Shown: piece after piece, positions 24,590-32,290 of the stretch | Layout of the letters: the number at the start of each line of letters is the position of its first letter | How positions within the stretch are numbered: position 1 is the stretch's first letter | NCBI RefSeq assembly: GCF_030268885.1 | Contig: NZ_BSSA01000033.1 | Coordinates: forward strand, 1-64,000 | Source: Kitasatospora phosalacinea | Lineage (GTDB): Bacteria; Actinomycetota; Actinomycetes; Streptomycetales; Streptomycetaceae | Direction: 5' to 3' | DNA: 64,000 nucleotides | The notes under the pieces: model-generated | Database searches by the model: none | What the model saw: the letters and a program-made list of their open reading frames with translations, nothing else | What the model was told of the DNA's origin: nothing | Program-made: the position numbers and the translations under genes

Positions 24590-25192
24590 TCAGGGCGCGA
24601 TCGGCGGCCGGTACCCGGTGTCCGGTCCGGAGGGGCCGGAGGGTCCGCGCCCGGCGGGCGGGTCGACGACCTCGCCCTGGACGACCTTGCCGTCGGGCCG
24701 GTGGATGCGCAGCTGCTCCTGCAGCCGCATCGCGTCGGCGAACCGGTCCGCGCCGACCGGGGCGGTGGAGCGCAGCACCGAGCCGGTGATCCGGCGGCCG
24801 ACCGCGCGCCACAGCGCGCGGGTCGGCGGCAGCAGGAAGGTCACGGCCAGCAGGTCGGACAGGAAGCCCGGGACCAGCAGCAGGACGCCCGCCAGCACCG
24901 TCATCGAGGTGCCGGTCTGCGGCTGCGCGGACTGCGGGTCCTTGGACAGCTCGACGGCCGCCCGGAACGCCCGGGCCCCGGCGCGCTTGATCACCGTGCC
25001 GCCGAGGAACACCCCGCCGACCAGCAGCAGCAGCGTCAGGAACCAGCCGATCCACCCGGCCACCACCGTCAGCAGCCAGATCTCCAGCACCAGCCAGGCG
25101 ACGACCAGCAACGGCACGGTGCGGGCGAGCCTGCCTCGGCGGGCCGGGCGGGCCGGGGTTGCTTGCTGGGACACGGTACGGATCCACTCCAT
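24590..25192 (-). CDS. fxsA: FxsA family membrane protein
   Basis: A 200-residue membrane protein of the FxsA family, named after the E. coli protein that, in excess, relieves F exclusion of phage T7. It shows three to four hydrophobic segments: LARTVPLLVVAWLVLEIWLL, then GWIGWFLTLLLLVGGVFLGG, then SMTVLAGVLLLVPGFLSD, then LLAVTFLLPPTRAL. The loop PGFLSD is a family hallmark. GGAGAG lies 7 bases before the ATG at 25190-25192. It is convergent with rbpA, with the lnt gene 118 bases upstream on the same strand. Its cellular role in actinomycetes is not established. Confidence 0.9.
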   Translation of the reverse strand: MEWIRTVSQQATPARPARRGRLARTVPLLVVAWLVLEIWLLTVVAGWIGWFLTLLLLVGGVFLGGTVIKRAGARAFRAAVELSKDPQSAQPQTGTSMTVLAGVLLLVPGFLSDLLAVTFLLPPTRALWRAVGRRITGSVLRSTAPVGADRFADAMRLQEQLRIHRPDGKVVQGEVVDPPAGRGPSGPSGPDTGYRPPIAP

Positions 25193-25310
25193 CGCGGTGC
25201 TCTCCGCGGCGACCGGCCTGCCCGGCCGCGTCCACGGCACCACCCAGCACAACGGCCCCGGGGCGCGCGGTGTTCCGCGGCGCGCCCCGGGGCCGTCGGC
25301 CCGTCGCTGC

Positions 25311-26972
25311 TCAGACGGCGTGCTGCACCTCGCGCTCGCCCTCCGCGGCCCCGCGCCCGTCCCGGCGCCGGCGCACCGCGCCGGTGGCCGCGAACGCGCA
25401 GGCCAGCACGCCGCCGAGGGCCAGCACCCACTCCGGCCCGGCGCCGACCCGGTCGGCGAGCGTCCGGCCGTCGCGCAGCGGCACCACCGCGTTCAGCACG
25501 GCCTGCTCCATCTCGCCGGTGCGCTGCTGCACGCTGCCGTCCGGGGCGATCACCGCGGAGACGCCGCTGGTGGCCGCGATCAGCACCGCCCGCCCGTGCT
25601 CGACGGCCCGCAGTCGGGACATCGCGAGCTGCTGCTCGGTCTGGCCGGTGTTGTTGTATGTGGCGTTGTTGGTCTGCACGACGATGACCCGGCCGCCCTG
25701 GTTGACGGCGTCCCGGACGATCTCGTCGTAGGCCACCTCGAAGCAGATGACGTCGCCGATCCGGGCCGGGCCCAGCTGCATCACGCCGTTGTGGGTGCCG
25801 GGGTAGAAGTCCCGGGCGACCCGCTGCAGGCGGCTGATCACCTTGGACAGCTCCTGCCGGAACGGCACGTACTCGCCGAACGGCACCGGGTGCTGCTTGG
25901 TGTAGGAGGCGCCGGGGCCGGTGGCCGGGTCCCAGACGATGCCCTCGTTCTGGACGTGCTGCTCGTCGGGGCCGTCGACCAGGGCGCCGACCAGGGTGGG
26001 CACGCCGACGGCCTTGACCGCCTCGTCGATCCGGGCCCGCGCGGCGGGGTCGGTGAACGGGTCCAGGTCGGAGGCGTTCTCGGGCCAGATCACGACGTCG
26101 GGCTTGGCGACCCGGCCGGCCGCGACGTCCGCGGCGAGCTTCTCGGTGGCGGTGGCGTGGTTGTCCAGCACCTCCATCGGGCGGCCCAGGAAGTCCATGC
26201 CGGGACGGTCCACGTTGCCCTGGACGAGCGCGACCTTGACGGTGTCGTCGGCCGAGGTCGGCACCGGCACCGCGTAGCCGACCAGTACCAGGGCGAGCGC
26301 GCCGACCGCGCCGACGGCGGTGCGCCAGGGCAGGTCGGTGTCGGTGCGGCGGGCGCGGGCGGCGCTCAGCGCCGCCCAGGCCAGCAGGGTGCCGCTGCCC
26401 GCGACCGCGAAGGTCACCAGCGGGGCGCCGCCGAGCGCGGCCAGCGGGGTGAGCGGGCTGGCGGTGTTGGCGAACGCCAGCCGGCCCCACGGGAAGCCGC
26501 CGAACGGCAGCCGGTCGCGCATCCACTCCTGGGTGACCCACAGCAGCGCGCCCCACAGCGGCCAGCCGCGCAGCTTGGAGGTCAGGGCCGTCCCGGCGCC
26601 CATCAGGGCCAGGAACAGCGCCTCGATCAGCGACAGGCCGACGGTGGCGTCCCAGCCGACCGGGCGCAGCCAGGACAGCAGCAGCACGAAGAACGGCACG
26701 CCGAGGGCGAAGCCCAGCCAGGCGCCGTGCCGGGCGGTGCGGCCGCGGGTGAGCAGGGCCAGGGCGGCCACCGCGAGGATCGACAGCGGCCACACGTCGA
26801 ACGGCGGGAAGGCGAGGGCCAGCGCCAGGCCGGAGAGCGCGGCCAGGCCGGTCCGGGCCCACCAGGCCCGGCGGCGGCCGGGCGCGGGCGCGGTCCGCGA
26901 CGGCTGCGGGCCCTCCTCGGCCACCGGCTGCTCCTGCTGCTCGGGCTGCTCCTGCGAAACCGGCAGTGCCAC
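25311..26972 (-). CDS. lnt: apolipoprotein N-acyltransferase
   Basis: A 553-residue integral membrane enzyme that N-acylates the lipid-modified cysteine of lipoproteins. About seven hydrophobic segments in the first half (LAALSGLALALAFPPFDVWP, etc.) precede an external nitrilase-like domain. The catalytic triad positions are visible: Glu in VIWPENASDLDPF, Lys in SYTKQHPVPFGEYVPF, and Cys in DVICFEVAYDEI. A last membrane helix is near the C terminus. The start is GTG. A Glu/Gln-rich N-terminal tail (QEQPEQQEQPVAEEG) is cytoplasmic. It would process lipoproteins such as those at 1-107 and 11202-12476. Streptomyces often carries more than one Lnt, so redundancy is possible. Confidence 0.95.
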   Translation of the reverse strand: MALPVSQEQPEQQEQPVAEEGPQPSRTAPAPGRRRAWWARTGLAALSGLALALAFPPFDVWPLSILAVAALALLTRGRTARHGAWLGFALGVPFFVLLLSWLRPVGWDATVGLSLIEALFLALMGAGTALTSKLRGWPLWGALLWVTQEWMRDRLPFGGFPWGRLAFANTASPLTPLAALGGAPLVTFAVAGSGTLLAWAALSAARARRTDTDLPWRTAVGAVGALALVLVGYAVPVPTSADDTVKVALVQGNVDRPGMDFLGRPMEVLDNHATATEKLAADVAAGRVAKPDVVIWPENASDLDPFTDPAARARIDEAVKAVGVPTLVGALVDGPDEQHVQNEGIVWDPATGPGASYTKQHPVPFGEYVPFRQELSKVISRLQRVARDFYPGTHNGVMQLGPARIGDVICFEVAYDEIVRDAVNQGGRVIVVQTNNATYNNTGQTEQQLAMSRLRAVEHGRAVLIAATSGVSAVIAPDGSVQQRTGEMEQAVLNAVVPLRDGRTLADRVGAGPEWVLALGGVLACAFAATGAVRRRRDGRGAAEGEREVQHAV

Positions 26973-27091
26973 CTGCGCACCACCTCTCTACCTCGGGGCC
27001 GTCCCCGTGCGCGGGGCACGGGTCCGACCTCGTTCGACGTCCCAGGAAAGGTACCTCACTCCCCCGGGCGCCCCGTCCGGCCGACGGCCCG

Positions 27092-28543
27092 TCAGCGGCC
27101 GACCGGCGGGCGGTGCCCGGCCCAGGGCAGTGCCTCCTCCAGGGTGCGGGCGACCTGCAGGAGCAGGTCCTCGCGCCAGGGGGCGGCGACCAGTTGGACG
27201 CCGACGGGCAGGCCGGTGGCCGCGTCCCGGTGCAGCGGGAGCGAGATCGCGGGCTGGCCGGTGACGTTGAACAGCGAGGTGAAGACGCCCATCGGGTAGG
27301 AGTTGCGGACGGCGGCGGCCGGGTCGGCGGCGGTGCCGGTGCGCCAGGCGCCGATCCGCGGCGGCAGGCAGGCCATGGTGGGGGTGACCAGTAGGTCGTG
27401 CCGGGCGAGGAAGTCCTCGACCAGACGGCGGGAGAACCGCTGGGCGCTCTGCACGGCCTGCGCGTACGCCCAGGAGTCGACGGCGTGCGCGGCCCGGCGT
27501 AGCGCCCGGTTGTGCGGTTCGACCAGGTCGGGGTCGGTGAGCGGGACGGCGGCGGCGCCGGTGTTCCAGATCGCGGTGAAGGCGGCGACCAGTTCGGCGG
27601 CGGGCGGCAGCGGCAGCGGGGCGTCGACCAGGTGGTGCCCGGCGTGCTCCAGGGCGCGCAGCGCGCGTTCGACGGCGGTGCGGCAGGCCGGGTCGACGGT
27701 GATCCCCTCGACCGGGGAGTCGGTGAGGTGCCCGATCCGCAGGCCGGTCGGCGGCGCCTGGTCGCACGCGGCGGCGTACGGGCGGGCGGGGGCGGGCGGG
27801 GACCACCAGCTGCCGGGGTCGTGCCGGGCCAGCGCGTCCAGGACGGCGGCGGTGTCCTCGACGGTGCGGGTGACGGCGCCGCCGGTGGCGAGGCCCTCGA
27901 CCAGGACGGTGGCTCCGGCGACCCGGCCGCGGGTGGGTTTGAGGCCGACCAGGCCGGTGCAGGAGGCGGGGATGCGGATCGACCCGCCGCCGTCCTCGGC
28001 GTGCGCGAGCGGGGCCGCCCCGGCGGCGACGGCGGCGCCCGCTCCGCTGGAGGAGCCGCCGGGGGTGCGGTCGGGGTCCCACGGGTTGCGGGTGATGCCG
28101 AGGGCGGGGCTCTCGGTGAACGGCAGCGCCCCGAACTCGGAGGTGGTGGTCTTGCCCATCGGCACGAACCCGGCCGCCAGCAGCCGCCCCACCGCCGGGT
28201 CGGTGGCGGCGGCGGGCTCCCGCGAGGTGGCGAGCGAGCCGTGGGTGGTGGGCCACCCGGCGACGTCCGCGAGGTCCTTCACCGGCAGCGGCACGCCCAG
28301 GAACGGGGGCAGCCGCTCGTCCTTCCCGGCCGCCAGCACCCGGCGCTCGGCGGCCCGGGCGGCGGCCAGCACGGCCGCGTCGTCGCGGAAGCAGAAGGCG
28401 TTGAGCACCGGGTCGAGGCGGTCGGCGCGCCGCAGGTACGCCTCGGCGAGCTCGACCGGGCCGAGTTCGCGGCGGCGGACGGCCGCGGCGAGGTCGAGCG
28501 CCGGGGTGAACGGGTCGAACGGGTCGAACGGGTCGGTGGGCAT
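27092..28543 (-). CDS. amidase signature family protein
   Basis: A 483-residue hydrolase of the amidase signature family. The Ser-cisSer-Lys triad is recognisable: Lys in GVPLPVKDLADV, the Gly/Ser-rich stretch TPGGSSSGAGAAVAAGAAPL and the nucleophile Ser region DGGGSIRIPASCTGLVGLKP. The N-terminal DPFDPFDPF comes from a threefold 9-bp repeat (GAACGGGTC on the plus strand, 28508-28534). Substrates of this family range from aryl- and alkylamides to aminoacyl-tRNA; no gatB/gatC neighbour is present, so it is not the GatA subunit. GGAGAGGA precedes the ATG. The upstream amidohydrolase gene is 85 bases away on the same strand. Confidence 0.93.
   Translation of the reverse strand: MPTDPFDPFDPFTPALDLAAAVRRRELGPVELAEAYLRRADRLDPVLNAFCFRDDAAVLAAARAAERRVLAAGKDERLPPFLGVPLPVKDLADVAGWPTTHGSLATSREPAAATDPAVGRLLAAGFVPMGKTTTSEFGALPFTESPALGITRNPWDPDRTPGGSSSGAGAAVAAGAAPLAHAEDGGGSIRIPASCTGLVGLKPTRGRVAGATVLVEGLATGGAVTRTVEDTAAVLDALARHDPGSWWSPPAPARPYAAACDQAPPTGLRIGHLTDSPVEGITVDPACRTAVERALRALEHAGHHLVDAPLPLPPAAELVAAFTAIWNTGAAAVPLTDPDLVEPHNRALRRAAHAVDSWAYAQAVQSAQRFSRRLVEDFLARHDLLVTPTMACLPPRIGAWRTGTAADPAAAVRNSYPMGVFTSLFNVTGQPAISLPLHRDAATGLPVGVQLVAAPWREDLLLQVARTLEEALPWAGHRPPVGR
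28508..28534. repeat. three tandem copies of a 9-bp unit in the amidase gene
   Basis: GAACGGGTC is repeated three times without a break, encoding repeated Asp-Pro-Phe at the amidase N terminus. Gain or loss of a unit would keep the reading frame. Confidence 0.85.
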
Positions 28544-28628
28544 CGCGCTGTCCTCTCCTCGCGTGGTGCCCCCACCCTGCGCGCCCCGTCCGCCCCGGGT
28601 CTTGGACGAATGTCCGGCCCGCCGGGCG

Positions 28629-30242
28629 TCAGGCGTCGAGCAGGTGGACGGTGCGGCCGCGGACGACGGTGCGCAGGCAGGTGGGCAGCGGCTCGCCGGG
28701 GGTGAGGTCGGGCAGGCCGGGGGTGCCGGAGCGCGGGTCGGTGGACCAGCCCGCGATGCGGGTGTCGGGGGCCTGGACGACCAGGTCGGTGGTGGCCCAG
28801 ATCGCGTAGGAGGCGACGGCGCCGGGGACGAGCACGCCGTCGGCGTCGTGGCCCAGGGCGCGGTGGCCGCCGCGGGTGTGGGCGGTGAAGGCGGCGCGCA
28901 CCGAGATCCGGTGCTCGGGGGTGCGGTGGAAGGCGGCGGCCCGGACGGTGCCCCACGGGTCGAGCGGGGTGACCGGCGCGTCGGAGCCGAAGGCCAGCGG
29001 GATGCCGGTGCGCAGCATCGCCGCGAAGGGGTTGAGGGCGGCGGCGCGCTCGGCGCCGAGGCGGGCGGCGTACATGCCGTCGGGGCCGCCCCAGGCCGCG
29101 TCGAAGGCGGGCTGGACGGAGGCGGTGAGGCCGAGTTCGGCGAACGCGGCGAGCGTCTCGTGGGTCAGCGCCTCGGCGTGCTCGACCCGGTGCCGGGCGG
29201 CCTTGACCCGCTCCAGGCCGAGCTTGTCGGCGGCGGCCCGCACGCCCGCCACGACGGCGCCGATCGCGGCGTCGCCGATGGCGTGGAACCCGGCCTGCAG
29301 GCCCGCCTCGGTGCAGGCGGTGACGTGGTCGGCGATCTCGGCGGCGCTCAGGTAGGCGACGCCGGTGTGCGGGGCGTCGGTGTACGGGTCGTGCAGGCAG
29401 GCGGTGCGCGAGCCGAGGGCGCCGTCGACGAACAGGTCGCCGCCCGCGCCGACCGCGCCGAGGCGCTTGGCGGTCTCGACGCCCTCGGGGCCGAGTTCGC
29501 CCCAGTAGCCGTACACCTCGGGGCCGTCGGTCCCGGCGGCGAGGGCGAGCAGCGCGGCGAGGTCCTCGGCGGAGGAGATCTGCGGCCCGGCGCACTCGTG
29601 CAGGGTGCCGATGCCCAGTTCGGCGGCCCGGCGCAGGGTGGCGAGCTGGGCGGCGCGGCGCTGTTCGGCGGTGAGGTGGGCCAGCGCGGCCTGCCGGACG
29701 GCGTGGTGGGCGTCCCGGGTGAGCGGGCCGGTGGCGTCGTACCCGGGGAGCGCCTCCAGACCGGGGACGAGGGCGCGCAGGGCGCTGCTGGCGAGGGCGG
29801 AGTGGACGTCGGTGCGGGAGAGGTAGAGCGGGGCGCCCTTGGCGGCGGCGTCGAGTTCGGCGAGCGCGGGGGCGCGGTGCTCGGGCCAGCGGGTCTCGTC
29901 CCAGCCGTGGCCGATCAGCGCGCCGCCGGTGTGGGGGGCGCAGAACTCGGCGGTGCGGCGCAGGGTTTCGGCGAGCGAGGTGCTGCCGGTGAGGTCGAGG
30001 CCGGTGAGGGCGAGGCCGGTGGAGGTGGCGTGCACGTGGGCGTCGACGAAGGCGGGGGTGACCAGGGCGCCGTCCAGTTCGACGATCTCGTCGGCGGTGT
30101 CGGCGTACGCCGCGGCGGCTCCGTCGCTGCCGACCCAGGCGACGTGCCGGCCCTCGACCAGCATGGCGGTGGCGAAGGGGTCGGCGGGGCTGTAGACGTT
30201 GCCGCCGCGCAGCAGCACGGTCCGGTCGGTGCGTTCGGTCAT
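28629..30242 (-). CDS. amidohydrolase (YtcJ-like metal-dependent hydrolase)
   Basis: A 537-residue TIM-barrel metal-dependent hydrolase. The first metal motif is VTPAFVDAHVHATS. Later ligands are in QAGFHAIGDAAIG, HRVEHAEALTHE and FGSDAPVTPLDPW. The composite-domain beta strands at both ends (LLRGGNVYSPADPFA at the start, RTVVRGRTVHLLDA at the end) are typical of the YtcJ-like amidohydrolase branch. The substrate cannot be told. The amidase gene follows on the same strand and an Lrp-type regulator lies immediately upstream, so the three may form one nitrogen-scavenging unit; that is inference. Confidence 0.9.
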   Translation of the reverse strand: MTERTDRTVLLRGGNVYSPADPFATAMLVEGRHVAWVGSDGAAAAYADTADEIVELDGALVTPAFVDAHVHATSTGLALTGLDLTGSTSLAETLRRTAEFCAPHTGGALIGHGWDETRWPEHRAPALAELDAAAKGAPLYLSRTDVHSALASSALRALVPGLEALPGYDATGPLTRDAHHAVRQAALAHLTAEQRRAAQLATLRRAAELGIGTLHECAGPQISSAEDLAALLALAAGTDGPEVYGYWGELGPEGVETAKRLGAVGAGGDLFVDGALGSRTACLHDPYTDAPHTGVAYLSAAEIADHVTACTEAGLQAGFHAIGDAAIGAVVAGVRAAADKLGLERVKAARHRVEHAEALTHETLAAFAELGLTASVQPAFDAAWGGPDGMYAARLGAERAAALNPFAAMLRTGIPLAFGSDAPVTPLDPWGTVRAAAFHRTPEHRISVRAAFTAHTRGGHRALGHDADGVLVPGAVASYAIWATTDLVVQAPDTRIAGWSTDPRSGTPGLPDLTPGEPLPTCLRTVVRGRTVHLLDA

Positions 30243-30273
30243 GGCGTCCAGTCTCGCACCCCGGACGGCCTGG

Positions 30274-30714
30274 TCAGAGCTTCGGGGGGCGGGCCTCGTA
30301 CGGGGTGGAGAGGACGACGGTGGTGCGGGTGGAGACGCCCGCGGCGGAGCGGATCCGGGCGAGCAGGTCCTCCAGGTCGCCGGGGCCGGGGACGCGGACC
30401 TTGAGGATGTAGTTCTCGTCGCCCGCGACGCTGTGGCACGCCTCGATCTCGGGGAGGCCGACCAGGCGTTCGGGGGTGTCGTCGGGCGCGCTGGGGTCGA
30501 AGGGCTTGACCGAGATGAACGCGGTGAGCGCCAGGTCGACCGCCTCGGGGTCGACGATGGCGGTGTAGCCGCGGATGACGCCGCGCTGTTCGAGGCGGCG
30601 CACCCGCTGGTGCACGGCCGAGGTGGACAGGCCGGTGGCCTTGCCCAGGTCGGTGTAGCTCATCCGTCCGTCCTGCAGCAGCAGCTGGACGATGCGCTGG
30701 TCGAGTTCCTCCAC
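30274..30714 (-). CDS. Lrp/AsnC family transcriptional regulator
   Basis: A 146-residue regulator. The N-terminal helix-turn-helix reads LDQRIVQLLLQDGRMSYTDL, then GLSTSAVHQRVRRLEQRGVI. The C-terminal RAM domain (LPEIEACHSVAGDENYILKV) binds amino acids or related metabolites. The GTG start lacks a ribosome site but follows TAGGTT by 8 bases, so leaderless translation is likely. The gene is 31 bases upstream of the amidohydrolase gene on the same strand. Confidence 0.93.
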   Translation of the reverse strand: MEELDQRIVQLLLQDGRMSYTDLGKATGLSTSAVHQRVRRLEQRGVIRGYTAIVDPEAVDLALTAFISVKPFDPSAPDDTPERLVGLPEIEACHSVAGDENYILKVRVPGPGDLEDLLARIRSAAGVSTRTTVVLSTPYEARPPKL

Positions 30715-30845
30715 AAGGCGTCAACCTACTCGATCGCGGGCGGGCCGTGCAGACAGCTCACCGGGGGCGCATCCGGGGGGCACATGCCAACGGAATGTGG
30801 CGAGGAACACAGGGAATGCATCACCGTGCGCCGGAGTGCAGGGTT

Positions 30846-30860
30846 ATGACGTCCCGTCAT
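30846..30860 (+). promoter_or_regulatory. dyad upstream of the 30.9-kb hypothetical gene
   Basis: ATGACG-TCC-CGTCAT is a perfect 15-base inverted repeat about 60 bases before the start of the next plus-strand gene, in a short A+T-richer stretch. It is operator-like; the regulator is unknown. Confidence 0.45.
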
Positions 30861-30922
30861 GGGGAAGTGCTGCTGGTGGCCCGGACAACGAGAGGCTCCG
30901 GCCGGATCCTAGGGGGATCAGA

Positions 30923-31324
30923 ATGCCTTCCACCGACCAGCGTTCCGACGTCGAGGACGAACCCGGCGCGCCCGAGACCTCCTTCGGGACGGACCCGGGC
31001 GCGGCCGACACCTGGGAGATCGTCCGGGTGCACTGCCCGGCGTGCGACCGCCCGATCGCCCTGATCGGGGACGAGGAGCGCCTGCCGCAGCACGCGGTGC
31101 TCACCTCCGCGTGGAACCCCTTCCAGCCCGCGATCTGCCGGGGCACCGGCGCGCCGACCGCCGACCTGCCCGAGTGCGAGGAGCGGCCCGAGCAGGACGG
31201 CCTGGACAACCTGGTGACGCTGCCGACGGCGCTGGACTGGCGCACCCAGCCGTTCTCGCACGCCGGGGCCCACCGCGCGGTGCGCGCGTCCGTGCCCGCG
31301 CAGCGCGACCGCCGCGCGGCCTGA
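30923..31324 (+). CDS. conserved hypothetical protein with CPAC motif
   Basis: A 133-residue soluble protein. Its centre reads VRVHCPACDRPIALIGDEER, and further cysteines occur in PAICRGTG and LPECEE, suggesting a zinc-bound fold. The N terminus is acidic and low in complexity (DVEDEPGAPETSFGTDPGA). I do not recognise the function. GGGGGA lies 5 bases before the ATG. It appears to be transcribed alone from a promoter region with a 15-base dyad. Confidence 0.75.
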   Translation: MPSTDQRSDVEDEPGAPETSFGTDPGAADTWEIVRVHCPACDRPIALIGDEERLPQHAVLTSAWNPFQPAICRGTGAPTADLPECEERPEQDGLDNLVTLPTALDWRTQPFSHAGAHRAVRASVPAQRDRRAA

Positions 31325-31441
31325 GCCCGCGCGCACCCGAGGAACCGGGCCGTCCCCGACGGCCCGACGTCCCGGCGAGGGCGCCGCACGCGGTGCCCTC
31401 CGGGATCACCCCCGCGGCCCCGGCCCCCGTACGCTGGCCGG

Positions 31442-32065
31442 ATGGACGCCGACTCCCCCGACCTGTCCGCGCTGGCCGCGGAGCTGCTGGCGCTGCCGCC
31501 CTCGCTCGGCCCGGTGCGGCTGGTCGCGGTGGACGGGCACGCGGGCTCCGGCAAGACCACCTTCGCGGGGCGGCTGTCGGCCGCGCTCGGCGGCGCGCCC
31601 GTGGTGCACCTGGACGACCTGGCCACGCACCGGGAGCCGTTCGGCTGGCCGGGGCGGCTGCGCGCCCAGGTGCTGGAGCCGCTGACGCGCGGGGTCGCGG
31701 CCCGGCACGCGGTGTACGACTGGACGGCGCGGGAGTTCGGCGCCGTCCGGGAGGTGCCGGTGGCGCCGGTGGTGCTGCTGGAGGGGGTGGGCGCGGGCCG
31801 GCGGGCGGTGCGGCCCCACCTGGCGGCGCTGCTGTGGATGGAGCTGGACCAGGCGGCCGCGCGGGCCCGCGGGGAGCTGCGGGACGGTCCGGAACTGGCC
31901 GAGTTCTGGGCCGGTTGGTCGCGTGCGGAGCAGGCGCACTTCGCGGCGGACCCGAGCCGTCCGCACGCGCACGTCCGGGTCGACGGGGTCACCGGGCGAA
32001 TCCTTCGGAGCACCCTGAGTGAACCGCGTAGACCCCCCTTGACCTGCGGCGTCGCCAGGATCTAA
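31442..32065 (+). CDS. P-loop kinase, uridine kinase-like
   Basis: A 207-residue P-loop protein. Walker A reads VAVDGHAGSGKTTFAGRLS at about residues 28-46, followed by VVHLDDLATH, as in uridine/cytidine kinases and related (d)NTP:nucleoside kinases. VVLLEGVGAGRRAVRP corresponds to the EG(V/I) element of that family. The C-terminal half is less typical, so the substrate may differ from uridine. The start at 31442 has no strong ribosome site. A 15-bp terminator follows at 32109-32150. Confidence 0.83.
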   Translation: MDADSPDLSALAAELLALPPSLGPVRLVAVDGHAGSGKTTFAGRLSAALGGAPVVHLDDLATHREPFGWPGRLRAQVLEPLTRGVAARHAVYDWTAREFGAVREVPVAPVVLLEGVGAGRRAVRPHLAALLWMELDQAAARARGELRDGPELAEFWAGWSRAEQAHFAADPSRPHAHVRVDGVTGRILRSTLSEPRRPPLTCGVARI

Positions 32066-32108
32066 GTTCTGCGTGTCGCGGAAATCAGTTGAATCCGCAA
32101 CCACAGAC

Positions 32109-32150
32109 ACGGCGCCTCCGGCTTGTTCCCCCGTGAGCCGGAGGCGCCGT
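32109..32150 (+). terminator. hairpin after the P-loop kinase gene
   Basis: ACGGCGCCTCCGGCT at 32109-32123 pairs perfectly with AGCCGGAGGCGCCGT at 32136-32150 around a 12-base loop. Confidence 0.85.
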
Positions 32151-32290
32151 CCTGCCTCCCGGCCCGTGCGCCGGTGAGCGATCGTCTCGCGCCATTCGAG
32201 CCGCGCGGCACCCTTACGGATCAGCGCCGCGCCGGTACCATGCCACGCAGGCGCGCAGAGGAGCGCCCCGAGGTCTGGCGGGGGGCGTCA

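Noticed and set aside
28508..28534. Threefold 9-bp repeat considered as a CRISPR or regulatory repeat
   Set aside because: It is in-frame coding repeat (Asp-Pro-Phe) of the amidase, too short and without spacers.
32123..32290. Longer N terminus of the AAA ATPase
   Set aside because: The segment overlaps the terminator hairpin and is not TPR-like; the GTG at 32291 has a G-rich ribosome site.
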